Assembly (NCBI GenBank): GCA_020205615.1
Contig: CM035170.1
Span: forward strand, 120,041,674 to 120,105,673
Direction: 5' to 3'
DNA: 64,000 nt
Source: Panax quinquefolius
Lineage: Eukaryota > Streptophyta > Magnoliopsida > Apiales > Araliaceae
The translations under genes and the position numbers were made by a program. Below are positions 49,304-61,185 of the stretch, one piece after another (position 1 is the stretch's first letter; each line of letters starts with the position of its first letter). The notes beneath the pieces are model-generated. The model saw nothing but the letters and a program-made list of their open reading frames with translations, did not search any database and was not told the DNA's origin.

Positions 49304-51641
49304 CGTGACGCCCCCAAAATTAGGTATATACGCCACCCATCTTGGGTCGCCACTTACATGGTACATAAATTCAAATACAAACTTAATTATACATCCGTCG
49401 TATAATACGACATAAACTCGTGAGTTTGAATACAAATATTGTTTACTAGATATTATACAAACTCAAAAGGAGTCCTCATTACAATTATTATCACACTATT
49501 TCACGAATATAGTGAGGACTACTAATGCTATCCTCCGGACCATTACTCCGCTCCCCGACTCGTCCCAAATATGTTCTCGTTTCAAGAGAATAAAGGAAAG
49601 AAAGGGTGAGCTCAACTAGCCCAAGAAGAAATATTACGACTAAGATAATGCGTAATAAATTATCAATAGCCTTCAACAATGTTAAACCGATAAAATACAA
49701 TAAACATCAAGTTTAACTGCAATGAACAAGCAATCCATTAAAAGAGTCAAGTAGAAAATAAAATCTACTATCTTTTCCGATTTAAAAGGTTTTTCATCAT
49801 CATTATAGCCGAGACTCACTTTAATAAATAATCCACATCATCGAATCACCCCTCGCACTACTACCAAGGATATTCTTTAAGATCACGACCACAATTATTC
49901 CCGCACTACGCCAAGAATAGTTGTGTATTCATTAATGGTCATGATCATGCCAACAATCGGTCCATCAATGCACTACTACCAATCGAGGACTTTTACCACA
50001 TCATTTGTAACATTACTACCATGATTACACCGAATAATCCTCGGTCATAATCATACCAAGTCCATCCATGCTCTACAAAAGCCACGATGACTTTAAAAAA
50101 AACATGAGGATGATGACAATGATATAAGAATTCAATAAAACAAGTTCAAGAATTAAGTTATTCAGAACTAATAACATCCAAACTCACAATACGACATCGC
50201 TTTGTAGAGTAAAATTCAAGAATGATCGTAAGAATATTTCCATGAAAAGATATCGGATGAAACTCAAATATCAAGGATATTCTACTAATTTCATGGAGTA
50301 TAGAAGTCAAAGTTTTAACCAACCGGGTATAATAAAGAATGGAATAACAAAAGAAATCACCACGCATGCGATAGATCAAGACAGACAAGTGTGTTATTCC
50401 AATGTAATAATAAATAATCGGAACCAGTGTCGTGAAATTCACACCGACGGATGTTCCAACAGTAATAATAAAGATGGAACCAGATCCGGTGTAAAACACA
50501 CGAGATAGATATTCCAAATGTAATAATAAAAATTTAACCAGTCCTGTAAAACACACGCATGTGATGTTCCAACAACAGAATAATAAAGATTTTAAAACAG
50601 TCCTGTAAAAATACACACAGCACAGATGTTCCAAATGTAATAATAGAAGAATGGAATAAAAGAAGATCACCAAGTGTAGGGGATTCACAGATACAAGTTA
50701 TTCCAATGTAATAAATAAGAATGGAATAACAAAAGAAGTTCTCTTCATGAATACAAAAGAATAACACCCTTTACGGGTACAACAAATAATATTCCCTACC
50801 TTAAGAAGAAGAGTACTGGATATATAAGTAGTGAAGTAGCAGAATACTTTCTTCTTTCTCTCTATAGTTTATCTCTCTAGAGTTTTAGTGAATTCGTAAG
50901 AAAATAATGAATGAATGAGCTTCTATTTATAGGAAAATAGAATGCATAGTAATTAATCCATGAACGGTCCAGATTGATTTACTTTAATTTGACGGTCCAT
51001 ATTTAAAGTAAAATCTTTTAAATAAAATATAATATATTCTATTTATATAAAAACATTTTACTATGCAAACACTATGCAACACTATGCAAAACACTATGCA
51101 AAACACTATGCATAATAAAATATAATATATTTTATTTATGTAATAACTTTAATAAAGTATTCGCTTTATATAAAAGATGTTTCGCTTTTATTACGTTAAT
51201 AATACTGAATAAAACAAAACGTCATTATCGCTATAATAATTCATATTATTAATCGACAATAATGGAATCAAACCGAGTGACTTCTCACATAAGCATCAAT
51301 AATCAATACCGTAGCTACTACGCAACCACACGTGACATCGTATTTTTACTACTCTGAGTAGTTCAACAAAGATCAACCAGTAAAACTTTCGCCGTTATTT
51401 CAATAAAATATTTTTGTCGCTTTCAATCCGACAATAATTTCGCTAGGTCCACCAATGATTGAGCCATTGTATTTAATATTCCCCGCTAAACCAATATTCC
51501 CCCACCAATCAAATATAATATAACCACTTGCATACTTTGCAAAATTTATAAATATTACCCACAACTATAACATTATATCCATAATATTCAAAATAATATT
51601 TATAGAAAATTCATCTTTATTTATAAAAGTGGGGTCTTACT
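49304..51641 (-). repeat. 5' LTR of B3 (2338 bp)
   Basis: In plus-strand reading CGTGACGCCCCC (first base changed) to GGGGTCTTACT (last base changed). It contains the inverted TATA, leader repeats and minisatellite of family B. Confidence 0.9.
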
Positions 51642-51646
51642 GAACC

Positions 51647-52710
51647 TATAGATGACCTATTATTACCACAACCAATCGTAAATCGAATAAGATCAAGATA
51701 CCTAGGAGGTATGAATTCATCATAGATGATGAAGATGAGGTACTCATCATGTAAGATGATGATCCAAATATATTACATCTGATGAGGTAAGAGTTCTAGT
51801 GTGTACAAAAGGACGATTGGAGCAACCGTGACATTCCTAATATTATATGTTGATATACTACGATAAGGAATGACATACCAATGCTACAATCAAGAAAAGA
51901 TAAAGTTGTCTAAACATTCCTCCATGAATGATTTGGAAGAGTATCTTAAGTGGGGATATAAATCTATATAGATAGATTTAAGAGGATGCTCGACTTAACC
52001 CAAGGAACGATATTCATTCGATGCTAAAGTCGCTTTAGCATGGCAAACTCCAAGAGATGTCTCATGTCGATGAGCTATGGAGTGTATCTCTTAATAGTCC
52101 CCACAAACTATTAAAAGAAGAGAGATCGCATGAGTGACAATCACGTATGCAATGAAATATACGAGACCGATGTCGATCGACCATATTATGGAGAAGTTCA
52201 CTATGAGTAAGTGAAAAACATCTTAAAGTGCTTAACCAAAGACTAAGGATGTGATCATATTCATGGTGGGTCTAAATTAAAACTAGAGGGCTTAATGCAC
52301 TCAAGTTTTTCGCATGCACCAAGACGACGAAAAAAATCCACTTTAAGGTAAAGGGTTACCTTGAATAAAGGTGCAAAGTTGAATTGAAAGGTTTCAAACA
52401 AAGAAAGAGTTCTTTGGTTTAGTAATAAAGACAAAGTATATAGCTATAAATGAAGCTACAAGTTGATTGTTTGGATTAAAAGTTCATTACGTAACTAGAA
52501 TAGTTCCTAAGTCTCATCTTGGATCTAAACATGTGTTGTGGCTCTTTCATTTGATTATTAGAATCATCGAAAGATGGGAAATCACTATAGAGATAGTGGA
52601 CTCTCATGAACAACATTACATATCCATTAACTAAAGCTTATCCAATGTTGAGGATAATCGCCACTTGCAGAAGAAGAGTATGAGATACCACGACGATTGA
52701 CTTTAGTGCA
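51647..52710 (+). pseudogene. Copia reverse transcriptase C-terminal half and RNase H remnant of C2
   Basis: Sequence continues from 42119 across B3. A short linker (51650-51810) runs directly into an RT piece with Y-V-D-I at 51846-51857, so the usual Y-V-D-D lacks one Asp. The N-terminal half of RT (about 150-200 residues in full copia elements) is absent, as in C1. RNase H-like sequence follows (about 52010-52600) up to the polypurine tract. Multiple stops. Confidence 0.6.
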
Positions 52711-52719
52711 GTGGGAGAT
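52711..52719 (+). other. Polypurine tract of C2
   Basis: GTGGGAGAT immediately before the 3' LTR. Confidence 0.75.
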
Positions 52720-54590
52720 TGAAAGTAGTATGCATACAAGCCAATCATGTTTGATGATAAAGCATATACTTTGTAACAATCTTATTCATTTATTAATAAA
52801 AGTATTAATTTATTAAAGGCTTTTAATTATCTACATGATGTCGTTTTATAATACGTGATAAACCCATAGTTTTAAGCAATGCTTTTAGAATAATGATGAT
52901 GATCATTCTAATGAGATCTAAATTCTTAGAAAGCTTAAAACTAAAATAGTTCCCAATCATTGGATTAATAAATTGGGGATTAATGAATCCGGATAGATTG
53001 GTACATACGTTGTTTGCTTCATCGGATGAGGATGATTGATCTCACGATCATTTGTGTGGAGACACTAAAGCAAGTATGTAGGTGCTTATTAGAGAATAAG
53101 TTCACCGAACGCGGGCTCGCTAAGGAATACCTAATGGAGTTTTATTTGCTCATCAATAGGAATTCCCGTAGTGATAGTAAAGTCTGAAGTAATCCTTGGA
53201 CTTGAGATCATCATATAAGATCTTGTGTATGATGAGTTATACTTTGACTTATTCCTTAAGACCCTTAGGGTATATCAAAGGGTATGCTTGGGTATAATAA
53301 GTTGTACACGGAGATAATGTATGATCAATAAAGAATCTACCACTTCTAATAAAAAGAAGAGAATGTCCTATGTGATTCGATAAATGACAACCCAAGAGTC
53401 CTCGGCGGCGTAATGAAATTAGAAAGGAGTTTCTAATTTGCATTATTTGGAGTTATGCATTTAAGATCGAAATACATATAATTAAATAAAATAAGACTTG
53501 ACATAATTCCATGTCTTATATTTAATTGGGACATCAGATGGTGGAAGGATTGAATTGTCTTAAGTAACTATTTACTCAAAGGTTCTTTAATGATTAATGT
53601 TGAAATCTATATTATCCGGAAAGTCGCTTTGATCGCTAGGAGGCTTATCCCTATCAGAATAAATATTATTTATTTAAATAAATTAATTGTTTAATTTATT
53701 TATTTAAATAAGATTGTAATTGTTCTAATTGATTTATTCACAACCGGCTTAATATGGAGAACCTAAAGGGTCACACCATAAAAGGAAGAATAATTATTTA
53801 AGAAGTTAATGGCATAATCGTAATAATATATTTAGTATATTTAATTTAATCTATGGTGATAGAATAAATTAAATAGCTTAATATTTATTATTTAATATTT
53901 TAGAAATATTAAATATAAATTAATAAGAGGAGTCTTATTAATATTATTACAATTATTATTATTTTAATTTCTAAAAGAGTTTAGGAATTAATTTAATATA
54001 AGTACTCTCATTTATTCCTAATTGGATTAGGAAGGAAAATTAGTTAAAGGAGTTTAATTAATTATCCCTAATAAGATTAGGGAGCTTAATTAATTAAAAG
54101 AATTTAATTAATTAAATAAAACCCAATTCCTTAATTGTTAAGGTGGGTTGCCCACATCTATTAATAAGAGGAGTCTTATTATGGGTGGGGGTTGTTGACT
54201 TTTACAACGACATAATTCCAATTTGTTTGAGAGTACCATTTTCTATAGAGATAGAAAACTAGGGTTTGAGCCAAATACCCATCTTCTTGAATTCTTTATT
54301 TTTCCTTGGTGGATCACCTCTAGAGGCCAAACGCTTGGGTGGCTAACGTTGATCTAAGGAAGGAACCAAACCCGGTGGATTCAAGTTGAACGCGAAAAGG
54401 ATTGGAGGTGAACTTGTACCTGAGGAAGCTCGATCTTCAAGGGTATGATTCTTATTCATCTTTTTCGTTTAATTAATAATTGTGCATAAAGGGTGATCCG
54501 TATATGATTTGTAAATTTTTAAACTCGATTTTACACGCTTAGCATTATTTTGCAATTTGATTGCTTCTTGAATATTACAAACCTAATACA
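52720..54590 (+). repeat. 3' LTR of C2 (1871 bp)
   Basis: TGAAAGTAGTATGCATAC to AAACCTAATACA. It is followed by TGAGCTGTTG, where the A3 gag resumes. Confidence 0.9.
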
Positions 54591-54591
54591 T

Positions 54592-55804
54592 GAGCTGTTG
54601 TGGGACAGTTTGACCGATATGTCCCTCTTTCCAGATGATATAGCATATGATGGGTGGTCGTTTCTCCACCACTTAGAACCGATTCTTCTTAAGTGACCGC
54701 TCGTCTTCATACGGTCGTTGTTAAATCTCCTCTTTTAAAATCTCCTCCCGACTCGCTTCTTACGCTTTTCATGGCCATGATTACCACCAGAGTGGTTACC
54801 ATTTTGTCCGTCTCTGCTTTTTCTCCATTTGGTTATCATTATTCTCATTGATCGCTATCTACGCACGATCCTCGTTGTGGTCCCTCAATTGACCGCAGTA
54901 CTCGTTATCTCGCCTAATAATTGAGCCATGTTTACAACATCCTGAATAAAGAGAAAATTTATGAGAAATGAGATATTGTGTATCGCGTTTCAAACCTCTA
55001 AGAAACATCCAGCGTCATCGCTCCTCATTCTCCACCAAATGAGGTGCAAACACGGATAACTCTACAAACTTTGCCTCGTCATCGAGACACCGCCATGTTG
55101 TTCTCGCTCTCCATCTAATAAACTCCACTTCCTTCATATAGACGAACACTTTCGGAAAGTATTTGTCATTAAATAATTTCAAATGTCCCCCAAGACATCT
55201 TTGAGTCTTGGCCGGATGGGTACGCTTCACGCACTCCACCAAGATGAGTCCGCTTCGCCACGGAACATAAAGGTGGCGAATGGAACCTTCTGTTCTCCGC
55301 ATCCCAAGACATCGAATATCTTGGTAATTTGCTTGACCCATGTTTCCGCCATGATCGGATCCGCTTTCCCTTAAATTCGTGGTCCCAACTCTTTGAAATG
55401 CTTGGTTTGTGACAACCCGTGAATTACTATCATTTCTCCCAGATTTTGAACACGAGTCTCCTCATCATCCGATTTTGCATGAATCGCAAAAAACTTCTAA
55501 ACATCCCCTCGCTCATCATCTCGCCAATGGTGTTGTTCACAGGAGGAACATTGCCGACTTTTATTGCACGCTTCTCCTCGTTGGTGAGTACAAAGGCGTC
55601 TCCACGGTCTCATTTCCATTGTTAATATTCTCAATGACATTTTCAAATCTTTATAAAACAAGGGTTAATTAAGGAAATCAATATATCACATAATATCCTA
55701 TATATCGACAACTAAAAAAAAATAAGCTTAGTAGGACATACTAGCGAAGGATTTACTCGCCTCCCCTCTTGGTTCTATTCCCCGATCTCCGCCAGAGATC
55801 ATAT
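54592..55804 (-). pseudogene. Main gag piece of A3
   Basis: The minus-strand frame at 55015-55341 contains the gag domain: KRTHPA, FNDKYFPKVF, KEVEFIRW, EAKFVELS and FAPHLVENEER. It is homologous to A-I gag at 12120-12332. The 5' end of gag lies toward 55800, next to the PBS. C2 separates it from its zinc-knuckle end. Confidence 0.7.
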
Positions 55805-55823
55805 CCTAAGCTCTAATACCAAC
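55805..55823 (-). other. Primer-binding site of A3
   Basis: GGTTGGTATTAGAGCTTAGG on the minus strand, close to the initiator-Met complement TGGTATCAGAGC. Confidence 0.7.
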
Positions 55824-58596
55824 CGTGGCGCCCCCAAAATAGGTATACATCACCCATTCTCGAGTTGTCAAATACATGGTACGTAAACAACTACAACTTT
55901 ATTATTACAACAAGAAACTGTGAGTTTGAATACAAATATTATCTTCTGATAATATCCATACTCAAATAAATCCTCATCACATTTATTGATACATTATTTT
56001 ACAAAATGGTGAGGACTACTAAACAACTCTCTCTGTAACCTTCATTCCATACCCCATTGTATTTGTATATTCTCGCCTCCCGAGAAAAATGGAACAAAAG
56101 GAAAAGGGTGAGCTCAACTAGCTCAAGAAAGAATATTATGACTAAGATAATATACAACAAATTATCGTTAGTCTTCAACAGGAAAAATCTAATAGAATAC
56201 AATAGACAACAAATTTTAAATCAATATTCGCAATGAAATAATAATTCATTAGAAGAGTTAAGTAGAGAATGCAAACTACTATCTTCTATGTATGAATATA
56301 AAAGTTCATCGCTCATCTTTTATCCTTGTAACATCAATCAATATACATCCGAATCAAATATTCATCTTTGCACTACAAAGCCAAAGATATTCATCACCGG
56401 TCATGTTCATTTAAACACTGCTCATCTTTGCACTACGGCCAAAGATATTAATCGATCATTATTCATCTCAACACTGCTCATCTTTTGCTACAGCCCAAAG
56501 ATATTCTTCAGAAATCATTCATCTTTACTACAAATGCAAAGATATTCAATAATATCATCATTTAAGACCGAGGATGATGAAAATATTTTTAAAGAAACGA
56601 ATCCAAAGGAAACAAAATGACAAGGATTAAGGATTAAGGATTCGTACTTTGTTTTATCCATGTTCAAAAATACCTCAAAATAATCATAGTGGTGTAAAAT
56701 TCAAGAATGATCAAAAACATGGATACAATCAAAGCTAGTATCCGAATTAGATATTTTGACGAAAAGAAGAAATTTTATTTTTCTATTGAATAAGGTAAAT
56801 ATCGTGAATAAAGGCCGTATACGTGAATAAGAACTCTACACCAAAAGATGAAATTCCACAAAAACATCTTCACGCCTTCATGAATAGTACTGCGTGAATA
56901 AGAACTCGTGAACAAAGAACTCATGAATAAGAACTCGTGAATAAGAACTCATGAATAAGTAACCCCGATACATGAAAAAGTTCCAAATTTGATAAAAAGT
57001 TCCAACCAATATTTCAAAGATAATGATATTGAAGAAATAATATCATTCGAGAAGAAAATAACATCCCTTACCTCGAAAAATTAAGATTTCAAATTTGGAA
57101 TACTAGGGTATAGTCTTCAAGGAAACTTAGACCGCCTAGCAATACTCAAAGTATACTCAAAATACTCACAAGAATACGCTTTCGATAATATAGAGAGAAA
57201 ACTTGAGCTTACGGTGTGATTTTCAATTCTAACCTAAGACCCTATTTATAGAAATTTGCTTAGAACACCAAAGCAAAAATTTAATAAATTAATAATATAA
57301 TTATATAAATTTCTTACACATGCCTAGAATCTGATTTCACCATCAAACACATGCCACCTTCTAGAAAAAGTAAGAAAAAATGTTTTTCTAATTTTAAATA
57401 TTTTAAACTTCCAAAAATCAATTATTTTGAGCTTGAACTTCAATAATTCATAATAAATAGCCCTTTCATCGAAAATTCAATCGCACGAGTTTTTATAGGA
57501 ATTTTAATTCTCTACAACTTTGCGAAAGAAAGTTTTCCAAATTCCAAATAAAATTGAATCAAATCCACAAACAGACGATTTTACGTGCTATAATCAACTT
57601 TCATTAATAAATGGGGTCCACCGAGCATGTTTAACATGTTTTAAACATTTATTGCAACAAAAATACTCTTTCTCCTCAGATACTCATATATCCCACATTC
57701 GTTGTAAAAATATCACCATTATTATATTATTAAAATATAATAATATATTTAAATGAATTATTTTATCGTAAAAAGATAAAATTTCAATTTTCAACAATTG
57801 TCACATTAAAAATTTTCTCCATCTATATCCACATAAAATTAATATTTTCCTCATCATATGAATCAATAATTAATTATTTACAAATAATATTACGTAATCA
57901 CAATATTGACAACCGTATTAGCTCCTCAGAAAGAGGGCTTTCCAATAAGAATTTCTCCTTACTTCTTGCCGCAATTAGGTGACCAAACCTCTCCTTGATG
58001 TAACTTTCTAGACATTGCCAATAATGTTATCTAATAATATTATTCGATAATATGAATTATTGCTTCGATAATGAAAAATATTGTGTAATGACAATTATCA
58101 AACAATAAAGAATATAAAATATCAACGCAAAGAATTATTAACTCAATAAAATAAATTATCGAATAAGAATTATCGTAACCATTATTGAGTAGTGGCTTTC
58201 AATAATTGGTGTAATACCGCAGTAGCTATCGCAACAACGCGTACATCGTGTTTTTAACCACCGGGTATTCCAATAAGTGTTAATCTGTGAATAACTACTG
58301 CCAAGTTATTTTTAAACAACTTATATTTGTGCGTTTTCTTCATCCAATCGCTTTTCATTATGGGGCCCATACATGGTCGCTACTGTCGCATTTAATATTC
58401 CCAAGACAAAGATTTAATATTCCACGACCAAACGAATATTCCCAAACAACAATGAATATTTTATAACCACTTGCTTATTTTGAAATATTTACAGATTTAA
58501 CCCCTAACTATCCACATTAATCAAATCAACCCTTACTATTTCAAAATAATAAATAGAGAAAATTAAATTTCATTAATAATAAGTTGGGGTCTTACA
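55824..58596 (-). repeat. 5' LTR of A3 (about 2.77 kb)
   Basis: In plus-strand reading CGTGGCGCCCCC to GGGGTCTTACA. Pair of 29625-32348. It includes an expanded GTGAATAAGAACTC tandem run at about 56870-56965. Confidence 0.87.
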
Positions 58597-60402
58597 TTCG
58601 CTTACGCATGCGTAGATGAACTTAGTATGATTATGACCGGGGATCATTCTTGTATAATCACGGCTTGTTATAAATGATGTGACAAAAGTCCTCGATGGCT
58701 TTGTAATGCGATGATGGATAGTTTTGGTATGATTATGACCAGGGGTGATTCGGTATAGTCATGACCATTGATAATTTGATGAAAATCCTTGACCGTGTAA
58801 TGCGGGATGATTAGATATTGTGGTTTATTCATTAAACCGAGTCTTAATGATAAAATTGATGAAAACCTTTTAAAACCAAAAGATAGTAGACTTTATTTTC
58901 TACTTGACTTTTTTAATGGATTGCATATTCATTGCAGCTTAAACCGGGTTGTCTCATTGTATTTTATCGGTTTAACATTGTTGAAGACTATTGATAATTT
59001 ATTCGCTTTATCTTAGTTATAATATTTCTTCTTTGGGCTAGTTGAGCTCACCCTTTCTTTCACCGCTTTCTCTCAGAAAATGAGAATATAAATGGACGAG
59101 CTCGGAACTGGAGTAATGGTCCAGAGGATAGCATTAGTAGTCCCTCACTATTCGTGAAATAGTGTGATAATAATTGTAATAAGGACTCCTTTTGAGTTTG
59201 TATAATATCTAGTAGACAAATATTTGTATTCAAACTCACGCTTTATGTCAGTATTGTACACTCAGCTTATATTAGTAAGTTGATTTAAATTACATACCAT
59301 GTAAGTGGCGACCCAAGATGGGTGGCGATACAATTTTGGGGCGTCGCGATTCTTATTCACGATACTGGACTATTCACGTGATACTGAGATTATTCACGAA
59401 TACTGGCCTATTCATCGAAAAATAAAAAATTTCTTTTCGTCCAAAATATCTATTCGGATACTAGCTTTGATTGTATCCATGTTTTGATCATTCTTGAATT
59501 TTACACCACTATGATTATTTTTGAAGTATTTTTGGACATGGATAAAACAAAATACTGAATCCTTAATCCTTAATCCTTGTCATTTTGTTTCAATTGGATT
59601 CGCTTTCTTTAAAAATATTTTCATCATCCTCGATCTTAAATGATGATATTACCTAATATCTTTGGCTCAGAGTGCAAAGATGAATGATTTCTTGATGAAT
59701 ATCTTTGGCCCGTAGTGCAAGATGAACAGTGTTGAGATGAACACGACTCTTCGATTAATATCTTTGGCCCGTAGTGCAAAGATGAACAGTGTTTAGTATC
59801 GAACATGACCAATCGATGAATATCTTTGGCCTATAGTGCAAAGATGAATATTTTATTCCGATATATATTGATTGATGTTACAGGATAAAATATCGACGAT
59901 AAACTTTTAAATTCATATATAGAAGATAGTAGTTTGCATTCTCTACTTAACTCTTCTAATGAATTGTTGTTTCACCGCAGCTTGTTGATTTAAAACCGGT
60001 TGTCTATTGTATTCTATCGATTTTTCCTCGTGAAGACTAACGATAATTTGTTGTATATTATCTTAGTCATAATATTCTTTATCGGGCTAGTTGAGCTCAC
60101 CCTTTTCCTTTTTGTTCCATTTTTCTTCTCGTGGAGGTGAGAATGTAGCAAGTACTAGTCAAAATGCAATGAAGGTTCTAAAGAGAGTTGTTTAGTAGTC
60201 CTCACCATTTTTGTAAAATAATGTATCAATAATTATGATGGGGATTTATTTGCGTGTGGATATTGTCTAAAAGACAATAATTGTATTTAAACTCACAGTT
60301 TATATGTTGTAATAATAAAGTTGTAGTTATTTCTGTACCATGTATTTGGCGACTCAGAATGGGTTGGATGGAATGGACCTATTTTGGGGGCGTCACAAAA
60401 AT

Positions 60403-61185
60403 TGTAACCGAAATTTAAAAATAACCGAATTACCAAATACCGAATTACTGAATTGTAATTTCGGGTATTCGGGTAAAAACCGAAATATCTGGCAACTGTT
60501 AACTTACAAAGAATCGCTTAACAAATTAACTGGCAACTGTTTAACAAATTACAATTCAGTAAAAGGTGTGAAGAGATCTGTGATGACCAGATTGCATCAA
60601 ATACATACATTTGTGCATGCAGATATACTTCTCAAATCTAAAGTACGAATATATTCAATATTTTCACAACCAAACACACTTGTAAAACTAAAACATTCGC
60701 CTAATTGGGTATTGTGATATCGATTGAGGATGAGTCGTTAAAATAGCATCCATCCGCAAATTCACGGGTTTTTCTTCTTCTTTTTAACTTTCGGTCATTC
60801 TCTTCCTCCTTTTTAAACTACAAGGTCAAAGACTCTACACTAATTAAAACAAGTTTATTTGACATGCATTCTTTAGGACCTCGAGTTGTAAGGTACATTT
60901 ACATTCATCATACATGCTTTTATCTTGAACTAAGAAATCATGAACTAAATAAATATACAATTGAAACTCGATTGGGCTCGATGAAATAAAGAGGAGAATG
61001 CCTTCGATTTCCTAAATTAAGCGAAAGCGAGTATACTTCTAATTGAAATCCAAAGAACTCGACCCATCTTCAAAGAGTCGGTATGAAGTTGAATGTTGAT
61101 AATCAGATTACGGGCCAAATGTAATTCGTCTCCTACACTGGGAATCGAAGTTAAGGTTTCCTTCTTCTTAATGCGATATGGGTAC
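60403..61185. other. Intergenic sequence right of the nest, no recognisable gene
   Basis: Starts with the right half of the AACCGAA-rich patch (to about 60500). The 125-codon frame at 60340-60717 begins inside the A-I LTR and crosses its border, so it is not a natural gene. The rest (60720-61185) has no frame of note and no family I recognise. Confidence 0.55.

Larger units (their letters stand above)
42125..51641 (-). mobile_element. B3: full-structure family B chromovirus-type element, minus strand
   Basis: 9517 bp with two LTRs (42125-44472 and 49304-51641), flanked by a perfect GAACC duplication (42120-42124 and 51642-51646). On the minus strand: 5' LTR, PBS (49286-49303), gag, protease, RT, RNase H, integrase, chromodomain-like tail, PPT (44473-44487), 3' LTR. 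It is the only B copy here with an internal region and the innermost insertion of the nest. Frames are broken as read. Confidence 0.9.
35887..54590 (+). mobile_element. C2: Ty1/copia element of family C, plus strand, carrying B3
   Basis: 5' LTR 35887-37763, PBS about 37765-37780, leader, gag, protease, integrase end, [B3], RT half/RNase H, PPT 52711-52719, 3' LTR 52720-54590. Target duplication is GAACT (35882-35886) against GAGCT (54592-54596), inside the A3 gag, where A-I reads TTAAACTGTTG. Without B3 it is about 9.2 kb, close to C1 (9.3 kb). Confidence 0.87.
29625..58596 (-). mobile_element. A3: family A chromovirus-type element, minus strand, carrying C2
   Basis: 5' LTR 55824-58596, PBS 55805-55823, gag, protease, RT, RNase H, integrase, PPT 32350-32363, 3' LTR 29625-32348. 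It interrupts B2 after TTTGG (29620-29624). The right flank begins TTCGC, so the duplication is degenerate; intact B1 reads TTTGGCTTACG here. The gag is split by C2 (35887-54590). Without C2 the element is about 10.3 kb and has all pol domains, unlike A-I, though frames are broken. Confidence 0.85.
18700..59348 (+). mobile_element. B2: solo LTR of family B, split by C1 and A3
   Basis: Pieces 18700-18975, 28294-29624 and 58602-59348 align in order to B1 and sum to about 2.35 kb. It begins TGTGAGACCCC and ends GGGGCGTCGCG. It sits inside the right LTR of A-I and has no internal domain. The first gap holds the copia element C1, the second holds A3. Confidence 0.85.
8818..60397 (+). mobile_element. 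A-I: outermost chromovirus-type element of a five-level retrotransposon nest
   Basis: The element starts TGTAAGACCCC at 8818 and ends GGGCGTCACA at 60397, flanked by AAAAT at 8813-8817 and 60398-60402. Without insertions it is about 8.5 kb: left LTR 8818-11525, internal region 11526-14602, and right LTR in three pieces (14603-14730, 17177-18699, 59349-60397). The right LTR holds the solo LTR B1 (14731-17171) and the B2 complex (18700-59348). PBS, gag and pol order and the long LTRs suggest a Ty3/gypsy chromovirus of Tekay/Del type. The pol region is mostly deleted. Confidence 0.88.
14603..60397 (+). repeat. Right LTR of A-I, split into three pieces by nested insertions
   Basis: The pieces 14603-14730, 17177-18699 and 59349-60397 follow the left LTR in order and sum to about 2.7 kb. 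The first break is the solo LTR B1 with duplicated CAAGT. The second is the B2 complex, whose duplication is degenerate (GTTAC at 18695-18699 against GATTC at 59348-59352; the left LTR reads GAGATTC at this site). Confidence 0.85.

Noticed and set aside
50158..50688. A 176-codon minus-strand frame in B3's LTR, and a 143-codon counterpart at 15671-16102
   Set aside because: Both arise from the LTR minisatellite, whose periodicity keeps a frame open. There is no domain and no consistent start.
60340..60717. A 125-codon frame, one of the longest in the right part
   Set aside because: It starts in the A-I LTR, crosses the element border and target duplication, and has no recognisable domain.
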